From Mycolicibacterium aurum (lineage in GTDB: Bacteria > Actinomycetota > Actinomycetes > Mycobacteriales > Mycobacteriaceae), in the NCBI RefSeq assembly GCF_900637195.1, contig NZ_LR134356.1, forward strand, positions 4,960,001 through 5,024,000: 64,000 nt of DNA. Reading direction: 5' to 3'. This document shows, piece by piece, positions 16,012 to 24,992 of this stretch (its first letter is position 1; each line of letters opens with the position of its first letter). The position numbers and the translations under genes were made by a program. Under the pieces are notes generated by a model. It was not told the origin of the DNA. It searched no databases and saw only the letters and a list, made by a program, of their open reading frames with translations.

Positions 16012-17618
16012 TTGACGAACACTCCGAGGCCTTCGTCGTCGAAGTACTCCAGCGTGAGCTTGCCTCCGTCGAACGTCGCGGTGGAAACCGTTCCGGGGGG
16101 CGCATTCTCGGACGCCACCGGGAAGGTGAACACGTTCCCGTCCCAGGGCTGCAGCGTGTACGAGCCGCGGGGACCGACCGTCAGCTCAAGACCGCCGTCT
16201 CGTTGGGTGACGGTCGCGGGTCCCCAATAGTCGTTGTCGTACACCCCGGCGTAGGACTCGAACGGCTCCGGCGGCGGCGCCGCGTTCCTCGGCCGGGACT
16301 GGCCGGCCAGCGATCCCACCGGTTTCTCCATGTCCTCGAAGGCTTTGCCGTACAACGCGAACCAGTCTTCGCGCACCTCGCCGAACTGCACCAGATCGGC
16401 GAACTGGGCGGTCAGCGCCTCGGGAACGCCTGCCGGAGTGGCGTTGGTCAGTGCCACGATTGCGACGTCGGCCGACGGTAGGAAGACGACGTTGCTGGCG
16501 GCCCCGAGCTCGAATGCGCCGGAATGGCTGAACTCGGTGCGCGCTCCCGACGTGGTCCCGACGTTGAAGCCGTAGCCGTAGAAGCCCGACCTCATCGCCG
16601 GCTCGGCGCCGCGGTCCGACACCACCTGCGGAGTGATCGCCGGCAGCAACGCCTTCGGGTCGATGAGTTGCGTGCCGTCGTGCCTGCCGTCGGCCAGCAC
16701 CATCGCCATCCACCGGGTCATGTCGTTGACCGATGAACTCACCCCACCTGCCGGGGACTGCGGCTGCGCGTTGCGCACATAGCGCGGCTCGTAGCGGTCG
16801 TCGACGTGGAGGTGGCCCACCGCCCGGTCGGGCCGCGCCTCGTACTCGCTGAACTGATAGCTCGTCGAGGTCATGCCCAGCGGACCGAGGAGCGTCTCCG
16901 CGGCCAGGTCCTCCCAGCTCTTTCCGGTGTTCGCGGCCACCGCCTCGGCGCCGGCCGTCAAACCGAAGTTGGTGTAGGCATACGAGGTGCGGAACTGGCC
17001 GACGGGAAGCCGGCGAAGCCGCTCCAAGACCTGCCTGCGGTCATAGCCCACCTCTTCGAGCAGATCTCCGGCGTGGTCGGGCAGCCCGGAACGGTGGGAG
17101 AACATGTCGCCGACGGTCACCATCTGCGTGGCAGCAGGATCCGAGAGTGCGAACCAGGGCAGCTTCGACACGATCGGGGTGTCCCAGCTGACCTGGTCCT
17201 GACCCACCAGGGTCGCCACCACCGTCGCGCTCAACGGCTTGGACAGCGACGCGAGCTGGAACACCGTGTCGGGTCCGACCTTGTTGAATGCCTCGTCGGT
17301 CAGCGTGTTGTTCTTGACACCGAAACCCTTGGCGTAGATCGGTTTTCCGCCGTGCACGACGGCGACCGCCATACCCGGGATGCCGGACTTGGACATCAGG
17401 TCCTCGATGAGGCCGTCGAGCTTGGCGACGGCGTTGCCGACCGCGTTCTCCGGCAGCGGCATCGCAGGCACCAACGGGGGCGGGACGTCGGAGAGCCGGC
17501 TGGGCGACGGCGGGGTGCTGGACGTCGCGGATTCGGCACCGTCGGTGGTGTCGGCACCGCAGCCTGCCAGCAGCGCGACGGCCACAGCGAGCGCGGCAAC
17601 CCGGGCAGGTGGGTTCAT
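16008..17618 (-). CDS. serine beta-lactamase/esterase-type lipoprotein (Rv0907-like)
   Basis: A 536-aa protein with a lipoprotein signal: hydrophobic helix, then LLAGC with acylated C20. The catalytic domain has the class C beta-lactamase/DD-peptidase motifs SLSK (SxxK), YTN (YxN) and HSG. It is therefore a penicillin-binding-protein-like or esterase-like hydrolase anchored outside the membrane. The C-terminal 100 residues form a separate beta-rich domain, as in lactamase-related esterases. MNPPARVA is taken as the start because the signal peptide begins there; a GTG nine bases earlier is possible. It is coupled to ctpE by a GTGA overlap. Confidence 0.88.
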   Translation of the reverse strand: MNPPARVAALAVAVALLAGCGADTTDGAESATSSTPPSPSRLSDVPPPLVPAMPLPENAVGNAVAKLDGLIEDLMSKSGIPGMAVAVVHGGKPIYAKGFGVKNNTLTDEAFNKVGPDTVFQLASLSKPLSATVVATLVGQDQVSWDTPIVSKLPWFALSDPAATQMVTVGDMFSHRSGLPDHAGDLLEEVGYDRRQVLERLRRLPVGQFRTSYAYTNFGLTAGAEAVAANTGKSWEDLAAETLLGPLGMTSTSYQFSEYEARPDRAVGHLHVDDRYEPRYVRNAQPQSPAGGVSSSVNDMTRWMAMVLADGRHDGTQLIDPKALLPAITPQVVSDRGAEPAMRSGFYGYGFNVGTTSGARTEFSHSGAFELGAASNVVFLPSADVAIVALTNATPAGVPEALTAQFADLVQFGEVREDWFALYGKAFEDMEKPVGSLAGQSRPRNAAPPPEPFESYAGVYDNDYWGPATVTQRDGGLELTVGPRGSYTLQPWDGNVFTFPVASENAPPGTVSTATFDGGKLTLEYFDDEGLGVFVK

Positions 17619-17646
17619 GGTCAGCACCGTAGCGCCTCAGATGCGG

Positions 17647-18765
17647 TTACCGGCGCCACCACGGGTCGAAAGTCGAGTCCGGAACAACCCGTCCCCCGGG
17701 AATGGGTACCGCGATCCGCACCCGCTCGGCGTCGGCCGCACCGACCAGGCGCTCGGCGGGTTCGGCCCACGGATGCGGCGACAGCCGGAACGTCGCCCAA
17801 TGGATCGGCATCATGAGGCCGTGGTCCACGTCGGTCAGGTCGAGATGCGCCCGCACCGCCTCTTCGGGGTTCATGTGGATGTCGGCGAACGCGGGATGGT
17901 AGGCGCCGATGGGCAGCAGCGTCAGGTCGAACGGTCCGTGCTCGGCGCCGATCTCGGCGAAGCTCTTCGTGTACCCGGTGTCGCCGCCGAAGAAGGCCTT
18001 GTGCGCGGGCCCGGCAATGACCCACGACGACCACAGCGTCGAGTCGCGGGAGAACAGCCGTCCGGAGAAATGGCGGGCCGGCGTGCAGACGAGCGTCAGG
18101 TCGGCGATGCGGTGCGACTCATTCCAGTCGAGCTCGACGATGCGGCTCTGCGGGATACCCCACTTGCGCAGATGCAGCCCGATCCCCAGCGGCACCACGA
18201 ACGGTGCCCGCTGCATCCGCGCCAGCGCCACGATGGTGTCGATGTCCAGGTGGTCGTAATGGTCATGGCTGATGACGATGGCGTCGAGAGCCGGCAGCGC
18301 CTCCAACAGCAACGGCACGTCGTGCATCCGCTGAGGCCCGACAGCCCGCGACGGCGAACACCGCTCACTCCACACCGGATCAGCGAGCACCCGGTAGCCG
18401 TCGATCTCGATCAGGGCACTGGAGTGGCCGTACCAGGTGGCCGCGGCGGATGCGGGCGTCGCATCCACCGGCGGAGCTTCGGCGAGCGGGATGGGTCGTT
18501 CCGGCTTGCCCACCCACGGGGCGTTGGCGAGGTCTCTGAGCAGTGTGCGCTGCAGCTCGCGGTCCACCGGAAAACCCGACGACGAGGGCTCCAGGTTGAG
18601 GAATTTGCCGTCCTTGTAGTTCGGCGAGCGGCGGGCGACCGTCGCGATCTCCGCGGGCGTCGCGCCGAGCGAGGCCGGCGTGCCCTGCAGTGCGCGCAGC
18701 ACCCAACCGCCGGCCAGCAGCGAGGCCGTCCCGAACCCGAACCGCAGCGCCGTCCGCACCACCAT
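17647..18765 (-). CDS. MBL-fold metallo-hydrolase (Rv0906-like)
   Basis: A 372-aa protein, the same length as I remember for Rv0906. It has an N-terminal hydrophobic segment (FGFGTASLLAGGWVL), then the metallo-beta-lactamase motif SHDHYDHLD, GGDTGYT and a terminal HWATF histidine. The family includes NAPE-phospholipase D-like and lactonase-like enzymes; the substrate is unknown. The ATG shares one base with the echA6 stop (TGATG), so it is translationally coupled to echA6. The open frame continues upstream of this start, but only inside echA6. Confidence 0.9.
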   Translation of the reverse strand: MVVRTALRFGFGTASLLAGGWVLRALQGTPASLGATPAEIATVARRSPNYKDGKFLNLEPSSSGFPVDRELQRTLLRDLANAPWVGKPERPIPLAEAPPVDATPASAAATWYGHSSALIEIDGYRVLADPVWSERCSPSRAVGPQRMHDVPLLLEALPALDAIVISHDHYDHLDIDTIVALARMQRAPFVVPLGIGLHLRKWGIPQSRIVELDWNESHRIADLTLVCTPARHFSGRLFSRDSTLWSSWVIAGPAHKAFFGGDTGYTKSFAEIGAEHGPFDLTLLPIGAYHPAFADIHMNPEEAVRAHLDLTDVDHGLMMPIHWATFRLSPHPWAEPAERLVGAADAERVRIAVPIPGGRVVPDSTFDPWWRR

Positions 18766-19499
18766 CAGGCCCCCTGGAATCGTGGCGGGCGCTTCTCGAT
18801 ACGCGCCACCTGAGCCTCGATGATGTCCTGGCTGGCCCACGCGCGGTCGAACAACTCCTTGTGCGTCGGCCACGCGTCTTCGTAGGCGCCGTCGTCGTTG
18901 AGCACCCGCTTGGCGTGGTGCAGGGCGAGCGGCGCGAAGCCGGCGATCTCCTGCGCCCATGCCTGGGCGTCGGCCAGCGTGCCGATCCGGTTGGCCATGC
19001 CGGTCTGCAGCGCAACGTCGGAGGTGAGCCGCTCCGCGGCCAGCAGCATGCCGCGCGCCCGGCCGGCACCCACGAGCGAGGTCAGGCGGCGAATGCTCCA
19101 GTTATCCAGCGCGATGCCGTATTTGGCGACCGGGAACTGGAAGTAGGCATCCTCGGCCACCACGCGGAGGTCACAGATCATCGACAGGATGACACCGGCT
19201 CCGATCGCGGGCCCGTTGATCGCGCCGATGACGGGGAAGGGCGCCTTGTCGATGGCCAGGTTCAGCGCCCTGGCCTTCTCGGGCAGCTCGTCGGCGACGC
19301 CCTGTCCTCCGGACAGATCCGCGCCGGAACTGAACACGTGGCCCTGCCCGGTGAGGACGATGACGCGGACGTCTTCGGTGGCTGCCTTGTCGATCGCGTC
19401 CCGAAGGCCGTCGACCAATTCGTTGTTCAGTGCGTTGCGCCGTTCGGGGCGCTGCAGCTCCAGCGTCATCACGTGGCCGTCGCGGGTGACTCCGATCAT
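18765..19499 (-). CDS. echA6: EchA6, crotonase-fold fatty acyl-CoA carrier
   Basis: A 244-aa crotonase-fold protein. The oxyanion motif SSGADLS and the GPAIGAG region are kept, but the two catalytic glutamates of true enoyl-CoA hydratases are missing: GAGVILSMICD and FQFPVAKYGI have none at the expected places. This is a feature of EchA6, which in M. tuberculosis binds acyl-CoA and feeds FAS-II for mycolic acid synthesis rather than hydrating a double bond. It is divergent from accD3 over only 26 bases, and TAGGGT six bases before the ATG suggests a leaderless transcript. Confidence 0.9.
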   Translation of the reverse strand: MIGVTRDGHVMTLELQRPERRNALNNELVDGLRDAIDKAATEDVRVIVLTGQGHVFSSGADLSGGQGVADELPEKARALNLAIDKAPFPVIGAINGPAIGAGVILSMICDLRVVAEDAYFQFPVAKYGIALDNWSIRRLTSLVGAGRARGMLLAAERLTSDVALQTGMANRIGTLADAQAWAQEIAGFAPLALHHAKRVLNDDGAYEDAWPTHKELFDRAWASQDIIEAQVARIEKRPPRFQGA

Positions 19500-19505
19500 G
19501 CGTCC

Positions 19506-19511
19506 ACCCTA
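19506..19511 (-). promoter_or_regulatory. TAGGGT -10 box of echA6 (leaderless)
   Basis: TAGGGT on the minus strand lies six bases before the echA6 ATG. The opposite strand of the same 26-bp region holds TAGCCT (19513-19518), seven bases before the accD3 GTG, so two divergent leaderless promoters may share this gap. Confidence 0.4.
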
Positions 19512-19525
19512 TTAGCCTTCTCGCT

Positions 19526-21034
19526 GTGAGCCGGATCGGAGCCCTTGACCTGCGCGATGCGCTGCTGGACGAGGGGTCGTTCACCAGCTGGGACGAGCCG
19601 CCCCTGGCCGTGGCGACCTCGGCCGAGTACCGCGCTGATCTGGACTCCGCCGCAGCGGCGACGGGCCTCGACGAATCCGTGCTGACCGGCGAGGGCACCG
19701 TGCACGGCCGCCGCGTGGCGCTGGTGGCGTGCGAGTTCGACTTCCTGGCCGGCTCCATCGGGGTCGCCGCCGCCGAGCGCATCGTCACCGCGGTGCACCG
19801 GGCCACTGCCGAGGGCCTGCCCCTGCTGGCGTCCCCGAGCTCGGGCGGCACCCGCATGCAGGAGGGCACCGTCGCGTTCCTGCAGATGGTCAAGATCGCT
19901 GCGGCGGTCGAACTGCACAAGAAGGCGCACCTGCCGTACCTGGTGTACCTGCGCCACCCCACCACCGGCGGGGTGTTCGCGTCCTGGGGTTCGCTGGGCC
20001 ACGTCACCGCCGCCGAGCCCGGAGCACTGATCGGGTTCCTCGGCCCCCGCGTCTACGAGCATCTGTACGGGGAGTCCTTTCCGGCCGGCATCCAGACGTC
20101 GGAGAACCTGCAGCGTCACGGCGTCATCGATGCCGTGGTCCCGCTTGACGTGCTGCGCGCGACGCTCGACCGGACCCTGACGGTGGTGTCGGACTCCCCC
20201 GGCGAACCGCCTGCCGCACCACAGGCCCAGCCCGTCCCGGACGTTCCCGCGTGGGACTCGGTGGTGATCTCCCGGCGTCCCGACCGCCCCGGGGTCGGCG
20301 CGCTGCTGCGGCACGGCGCCACCGACCGGGTGCTGCTGTCGGGCACCGGTCAGAGTGAGGCCGCGACGATGCTGCTCGCGCTCGCCCGGTTCGGCGGCCA
20401 GCCGGCCGTCGTGGTCGGCCAGCAGCGCGTCGTGGGTGGTCTGAATCCAATCCCGGGTCGCTCCGCTCCTGCCCTCCGAGTCGGCCCCGCGGCGCTCCAG
20501 GAGGCGCGCCGCGGCATGGCCCTGGCCGCCGGACTCCGCCTGCCCCTGGTGCTCGTCATCGACACGGCGGGGCCTGCGCTGTCCGCCGAGGCCGAGGAGG
20601 GCGGACTGGCCGGCGAGATCGCGCACTGCCTGGCCGAATTGGTCACCCTCGACACCCCGACGGTGTCGGTGCTGATGGGCCAGGGCAGTGGTGGACCGGC
20701 GCTGGCGATGGTGCCCGCCGACCGGGTCCTGGCCGCGCTGCACGGCTGGTTGGCGCCGCTACCGCCGGAAGGCGCCAGCGCGATCGTCTTCCGCGACGTC
20801 GACCACGCTCCCGAACTGGCCGCCGACCAGGGCATCCGGTCGGCGGATCTGCTGCGCAACGGCATCGTCGACGCGATCGTGCCCGAGCTTCCCGACGCCG
20901 CCGACGAACCGAAGGCGTTCATCGAGCGGCTGTCGGCCACCATCGCCGGGGAACTGCACCGGCTACGGACGACGCCCGAGGAGCGCCGGCTGGCCGCACG
21001 GCTGGAGCGGTACCGTCGCATCGGCCTGCCCTGA
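19526..21034 (+). CDS. accD3: AccD3-like acyl-CoA carboxylase carboxyltransferase
   Basis: A 502-aa carboxyltransferase with two crotonase-like halves. The N-terminal half has the CoA-site region SPSSGGTRMQEG and TTGGVFASWGSLGH; the C-terminal half has VIDTAGPALSAEAEEGG and MGQGSGGPALAMVPAD. It transfers CO2 from biotin to an acyl-CoA. Gene order (echA6 divergent, prrA/prrB further on the same strand) matches Rv0904c. The central linker is Pro/Ala rich. The physiological acyl-CoA of AccD3 is not established. The GTG has no Shine-Dalgarno sequence. Confidence 0.9.
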   Translation: MSRIGALDLRDALLDEGSFTSWDEPPLAVATSAEYRADLDSAAAATGLDESVLTGEGTVHGRRVALVACEFDFLAGSIGVAAAERIVTAVHRATAEGLPLLASPSSGGTRMQEGTVAFLQMVKIAAAVELHKKAHLPYLVYLRHPTTGGVFASWGSLGHVTAAEPGALIGFLGPRVYEHLYGESFPAGIQTSENLQRHGVIDAVVPLDVLRATLDRTLTVVSDSPGEPPAAPQAQPVPDVPAWDSVVISRRPDRPGVGALLRHGATDRVLLSGTGQSEAATMLLALARFGGQPAVVVGQQRVVGGLNPIPGRSAPALRVGPAALQEARRGMALAAGLRLPLVLVIDTAGPALSAEAEEGGLAGEIAHCLAELVTLDTPTVSVLMGQGSGGPALAMVPADRVLAALHGWLAPLPPEGASAIVFRDVDHAPELAADQGIRSADLLRNGIVDAIVPELPDAADEPKAFIERLSATIAGELHRLRTTPEERRLAARLERYRRIGLP

Positions 21035-21048
21035 CAGCCAGGCCGATA

Positions 21049-23058
21049 TCACACCTCGATCGGGGGATGCAGCCGCTCCATCGTGTACTGCCGATTGCGG
21101 CGGGCCGCCCAGGAGCTGGCGGCCAGCGACGCTGCCAGCAGACCGGCCAGGACGGCGATCGCGATCCAGAGCCGCGCATCGATGCCGCCGACCGTCAGCT
21201 GCCGCAATCCGTTGACGGCGTAGGTCATCGGGTCGAACGGATGCAGGATCTGGAACGGTGTCGCGGTGGTCTCGACCGGATAGATGCCGCCCGCCGACAC
21301 CAGCTGCAGCATCAGGAACGCCAGCGTCACCACCCGGCCGACGGCCACCCCGAACACCGCGTTGAACGCCTGGATCAATGCGAGGAACGTGCCGGCGATC
21401 AAGACCAGGAAGCCGACGGTGGCCAGCGGATACTCGGCGTGCAGTCCGACTCCGAAATGAACCACCACGTACATCACGACGACCTGGCACACCACCACCA
21501 GGAACCCCGGCCAGAAGGACGCCAGCACCACCCGCAGCGCCCCGAGCCCGTTGACGATGGGACGGGATTGCAGGGGCGTCAACAACATCCACACGATAAG
21601 GGCGCCGATGAACAGCGCCAGCGGCATGAAGAACGGCGCGAAACCCGTGCCGAAGGTGGGAGCCGGATTGTCGGTCACCAGGTCCAGACCCACCGGTGCG
21701 GCCATCGTCCGGGCGACGTCGGTGCGCTGTTGCGGGGTCCAGGACGGGATCTGCGTGCTGCCCTCGCGCAGTTTGGTGGCGAGTTCCTGCCCGCCCGCCT
21801 GCAACTTCTGCGTGCCGTCGGCGAGCTGGCTTGCCCCGGTGGACAATTGGTCGCCACCGTTGGCCAGCTGCACCAGACCTGCGTCGAGGCGCTGCGCGCC
21901 GGAGTTCAGCTGGTCTACGCCGTCCTTGAGCTTGGCGACATCCGAGCGTAGGCCACCGTCCAATGCCCGGGCGAGGAAGACGCGCAGCTTGCTGTTGGGG
22001 TCACCGAGTTCACCTTCCAGCCGAGAGGCACTGTCGCGCAATCGGATCAGCCCATCATCGGTGGTGGGGTCGATCCCTTGCGCGCGCAGCAGCCGTTGCG
22101 CCCCCGCCAGCGCATGCCCGGCGTCACGGACCGCCGGGTCCGGGTTGGTCTGCAGGAATCCGACCGCCTGGTCGACGATCGCCGCGGCTTGGGCACTGTT
22201 GACGTTGAGCGCGGCGATGCGATCGGTGGTCGAGCGGACGGCAGTGGAGAGGTGCTGCGCGGCGATCGCGACCTCGTTCGGGTCCAGGCCCAGTCCGCCG
22301 ATCCGGTCCAGCATCTCCAGCAGCGGGTCGGTGGCGGTGTCGATCGCGCCGGCCAGTTGCCGGGTACCTGCCGCGAGTCGGGCCGAGCCGTCCCTGGCAC
22401 TGTCGAGGCCCGACGACAGCGTGTTCGCACCGTCGGCGAGCCGATGGGCGCCGTCGTTCGCGGCGTCCAGGCCCGTCGAGAGTTGCTGCGCACCGTCGGC
22501 CGCCTGGCCCAGTCCCGCCCCGGCATCGGTGAGCCCGGTCAGGACGGTACCGACCGTCTGCTCGGCGATCTTCGCGTTGACCTGATTGAGCACCTCCCGC
22601 GAGGCGTTCTGCCCGATGATGGAGGCCAGATAGTTGTTGGCATCGTTGAAGGTGAAACGGATCTGGGCCTGCTGCGGGTCACCGCCTGACGGCGAGGCGA
22701 CGCGAGCGCTGAAGTCCTGCGGGAGCGTGATCGAGAAGTAGTAGTCACCGGCGGCGACCCCGGCGGCGGCCTCCTCAGCCGACATCTCGGTGAGATCCAG
22801 TTGGCCGGACTCGATCAGGGCCTGCGCCACCTGGTCCCCGGCTCGCAGCGGCTGACCCTGTACCTGGGCGCCGCGGTCGGAGTTGACCAGCGCCACCGGC
22901 ACCTTGTTCACCTCGGCGAACGGATTCCAGAACGCCCACAGGTACATCGCGCCGTACAGCAACGGCATCACGATGATCGTGATGAGCGCGATCCGCGGGA
23001 GCAGCCCACGGGAGTACCTCTTCAGGTCGGTACCCAGGGACATCCCGGCAAGCGCCAT
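21049..23058 (-). CDS. YhgE/Pip-type ABC-2 export permease
   Basis: A 669-aa protein with one N-terminal membrane helix (LPRIALITIIVMPLLYGAMY), a large extracytoplasmic region and five C-terminal helices. The middle is built from repeated helical units of the form LxxGAxxLxxGxxxL (for example GANTLSSGLDSARDGSARL), as in YhgE/phage-infection-protein homologues. Such proteins export lipids or peptides, or support secretion. The ATG shares a base with the stop of the ATP-binding gene upstream (TGATG), so the two make one transporter. MSLGTDLK, five codons later, is another possible start. It converges with accD3. Confidence 0.85.
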   Translation of the reverse strand: MALAGMSLGTDLKRYSRGLLPRIALITIIVMPLLYGAMYLWAFWNPFAEVNKVPVALVNSDRGAQVQGQPLRAGDQVAQALIESGQLDLTEMSAEEAAAGVAAGDYYFSITLPQDFSARVASPSGGDPQQAQIRFTFNDANNYLASIIGQNASREVLNQVNAKIAEQTVGTVLTGLTDAGAGLGQAADGAQQLSTGLDAANDGAHRLADGANTLSSGLDSARDGSARLAAGTRQLAGAIDTATDPLLEMLDRIGGLGLDPNEVAIAAQHLSTAVRSTTDRIAALNVNSAQAAAIVDQAVGFLQTNPDPAVRDAGHALAGAQRLLRAQGIDPTTDDGLIRLRDSASRLEGELGDPNSKLRVFLARALDGGLRSDVAKLKDGVDQLNSGAQRLDAGLVQLANGGDQLSTGASQLADGTQKLQAGGQELATKLREGSTQIPSWTPQQRTDVARTMAAPVGLDLVTDNPAPTFGTGFAPFFMPLALFIGALIVWMLLTPLQSRPIVNGLGALRVVLASFWPGFLVVVCQVVVMYVVVHFGVGLHAEYPLATVGFLVLIAGTFLALIQAFNAVFGVAVGRVVTLAFLMLQLVSAGGIYPVETTATPFQILHPFDPMTYAVNGLRQLTVGGIDARLWIAIAVLAGLLAASLAASSWAARRNRQYTMERLHPPIEV

Positions 23059-23759
23059 CACGCACCACCTTTCTGCTGATCCGCAAGCTCGGCGCGGGAG
23101 ACGTTCTGGACCGTGATCTGACGCACCGGGTGGCCGCTGACACCGTTGGCGCTGGCGGTGATGACCGTCTGGTCCCGACCGAGCTCGACGAGCCGGGCGA
23201 CCAGGGAGTCGCGATGGCGATCGGTGGTCACCTGCTCCAGGTCTCCGACGACCAACAGCGGCGGCTTCGCCGTGTTGGCCAGCGCGACGCGGAGCAGCAG
23301 GCCGTCGAGTTCGGTGAGCTCCTCCACGTACTCCGACAGCGCCGGCAACGGCAGATCCCCGAACACCGGCCCGCACACCCTGGCGTGCGCGTTGTCATCT
23401 GCTCGCAGAATCACTCTGTACCAGTTGGCATCCCAGCGCAACTGCTCGGTTATCAGATCACGGACGGTGACCGACTCGGCGACGGTGTCGAGTTCGTCTA
23501 TTCCGGCAAGCGCCGCATGGGCGAAGATGTCGCGGGCGCGCGTCCGCCCGAATACGGTCAGGTTGCCGGATGCCGGACGCATCCGGCCGGCCAGCGTCAT
23601 CAACAGTGCGGTGCGGCCGGAGCCGGGTGGACACACCAGGACCGTGACGCCGCCCTCGTCGATGTCGAGATCGGTGGGTCCGTACACGGGGCCCCACGGA
23701 CCACGCATCGTGATGGCCCGCGCCGAGATCGCGGCAACCGGGTTCGCTGAGTCGGTCAC
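23058..23759 (-). CDS. ABC-type ATP-binding protein with degenerate Walker A
   Basis: A 233-aa protein that pairs with the Pip-type permease. The P-loop reads CPPGSGRTALL, where the usual GxxGxGK(S/T) has Cys for the first Gly and Arg for the invariant Lys. A clear LSGGQ signature is not visible; the Walker B region is LLVVGDLEQ, with Asp but no following Glu directly after it. It may bind ATP weakly or act as a regulator rather than an efficient ATPase. The GTG at 23759 (VTDSANP) is taken as the start; the frame is open 18 bases further. It is divergent from the 230-aa gene. Confidence 0.75.
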   Translation of the reverse strand: MTDSANPVAAISARAITMRGPWGPVYGPTDLDIDEGGVTVLVCPPGSGRTALLMTLAGRMRPASGNLTVFGRTRARDIFAHAALAGIDELDTVAESVTVRDLITEQLRWDANWYRVILRADDNAHARVCGPVFGDLPLPALSEYVEELTELDGLLLRVALANTAKPPLLVVGDLEQVTTDRHRDSLVARLVELGRDQTVITASANGVSGHPVRQITVQNVSRAELADQQKGGA

Positions 23760-23800
23760 CGACCAATCCCACCACACCGAGGGGTGGCATCCTGGGTGTT

Positions 23801-24493
23801 GTGCACGCCCTACTGGAATTCATCGGGAACTTCTGGTGGCTAATCTTCGTGTTCGGCGGGACGATCGCCGGCGCAGCCAAAGGGATCGCCGCAGCAAACG
23901 AGCGACGGGCACAGCGGCGGTTGGAGCGCTACCGGATCAAGCAGGAGACCAAGGTCGCGCTGGCCAGAGAGAAGGCGGCCGGACAATCCCGGACCGAGGG
24001 GAACCGGCGCGAGATGATCAGGGTTCTGCAGCGGCACGACGCGACGGATGCACGATGGCTGTCCTACGAGGTCGACGTGGCCAAGCTGCTCGACTTTCCG
24101 GTGATGACCGATATGCGGGATCCGATGACGCTGAACTTCCACAAGACGAAGAGCCGGGCGGATCTGCTGCGGCCCAACGATGTCGAGGACATTCTCGATG
24201 ACCGCGATGCACAGCTCGAATACCGCGACGCCGTCAGTGACTACGTGACGGCATTCGAGGTGGCCGAGGCGGAGGCGATCCGGCGTCGCCGCAGCGACTT
24301 CTCCGCCGAGGACCAGGAGCGGATGACACGCGCGAAGAACCTGCTGCGGCTGGCCGGCGACGACGGGGCGACGCAGGCGGAGCGGCAGAACGCCTACGGG
24401 CGGGCCCAGAAGGAACTTGCGGGTCTGATCGTCCTGCCGGTCGCGGCACGGGCAGCCATCGAGAACAAGGTCATCGGAGCGCTCGAGGCGTGA
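23801..24493 (+). CDS. membrane-anchored coiled-coil hypothetical protein
   Basis: A 230-aa protein with one N-terminal membrane helix (FIGNFWWLIFVFGGTIAG, about residues 7-24), then a long, highly charged helical region (ANERRAQRRLERYRIKQET) and a mixed C-terminal domain ending in a hydrophobic helix. It looks like a cytoplasmic helical protein tethered to the membrane. The family is widespread in mycobacteria but without a function known to me. The GTG at 23801 lies 41 bases from the divergent ATP-binding gene. Confidence 0.75.
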   Translation: MHALLEFIGNFWWLIFVFGGTIAGAAKGIAAANERRAQRRLERYRIKQETKVALAREKAAGQSRTEGNRREMIRVLQRHDATDARWLSYEVDVAKLLDFPVMTDMRDPMTLNFHKTKSRADLLRPNDVEDILDDRDAQLEYRDAVSDYVTAFEVAEAEAIRRRRSDFSAEDQERMTRAKNLLRLAGDDGATQAERQNAYGRAQKELAGLIVLPVAARAAIENKVIGALEA

Positions 24494-24514
24494 CGGGCCG
24501 GTGATGCCCGCGTC
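24492..24514. terminator. bulged hairpin between convergent genes
   Basis: GACGGGC (24492-24498) can pair with GCCCG-c-GTC (24506-24514) with one bulged base and a 7-base loop. It lies exactly between the ends of the 230-aa gene and the convergent membrane protein. There is no T-run, so a terminator role is a guess from position. Confidence 0.3.
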
Positions 24515-24959
24515 AGGCCAGCGCCAGCGCGGCGAGCATCGCGCAGGAGGTCAGCAGGAGCAGCGGCACCCGCACCATGTTCCGCCTGGTCCACCGCACG
24601 GCAGCGGCCTCGTCGACGTCGGCGGGGTCGCTCCGCTCGAACTGCGCCGCCCTGGGGATGAGGTCGAACAGCGCCCACATCCGCATCACGGCGTGACTGA
24701 CCAGGGCGACCAGCAGCGCTGGTCCCACCGCGGGCTCGCCCCAGGTGACCACCAGGGTGACCACCAGAAGCACTTCGAACACCACCGGTGCCGGCAGCCA
24801 GAACCGCACACGAGAGATCCCGCCGTTCTGTGACTGGATGATGCCCGGACGCTTCGGCCAGTACGGGTCGACGACGAGCACCTCGTAAAGGGCCCCGCCG
24901 AACGCCACGCATGCTGCCAGGGTTGTCGCGGCCAGAAGGATGAGCGTCGGGGTACCCAC
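24513..24959 (-). CDS. four-TM membrane protein
   Basis: A 148-aa protein with four hydrophobic segments: residues about 5-28, 58-75, 78-95 and 128-147. Between the first two lies VVDPYWPKRPGIIQ, a pattern seen in small DUF1772-like membrane proteins, but the assignment is uncertain. The GTG start is divergent from the epoxide hydrolase, with 33 bases between. No function can be given. Confidence 0.7.
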   Translation of the reverse strand: MGTPTLILLAATTLAACVAFGGALYEVLVVDPYWPKRPGIIQSQNGGISRVRFWLPAPVVFEVLLVVTLVVTWGEPAVGPALLVALVSHAVMRMWALFDLIPRAAQFERSDPADVDEAAAVRWTRRNMVRVPLLLLTSCAMLAALALA

Positions 24960-24992
24960 GACCCCCGATTATCGACGATGCCACTATGTGCC

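Noticed and set aside
23760..23800. Shared regulatory dyad between the ATP-binding gene and the 230-aa gene
   Set aside because: Only a short CCAC/GTGG pairing is visible; not above what GC-rich sequence gives by chance.
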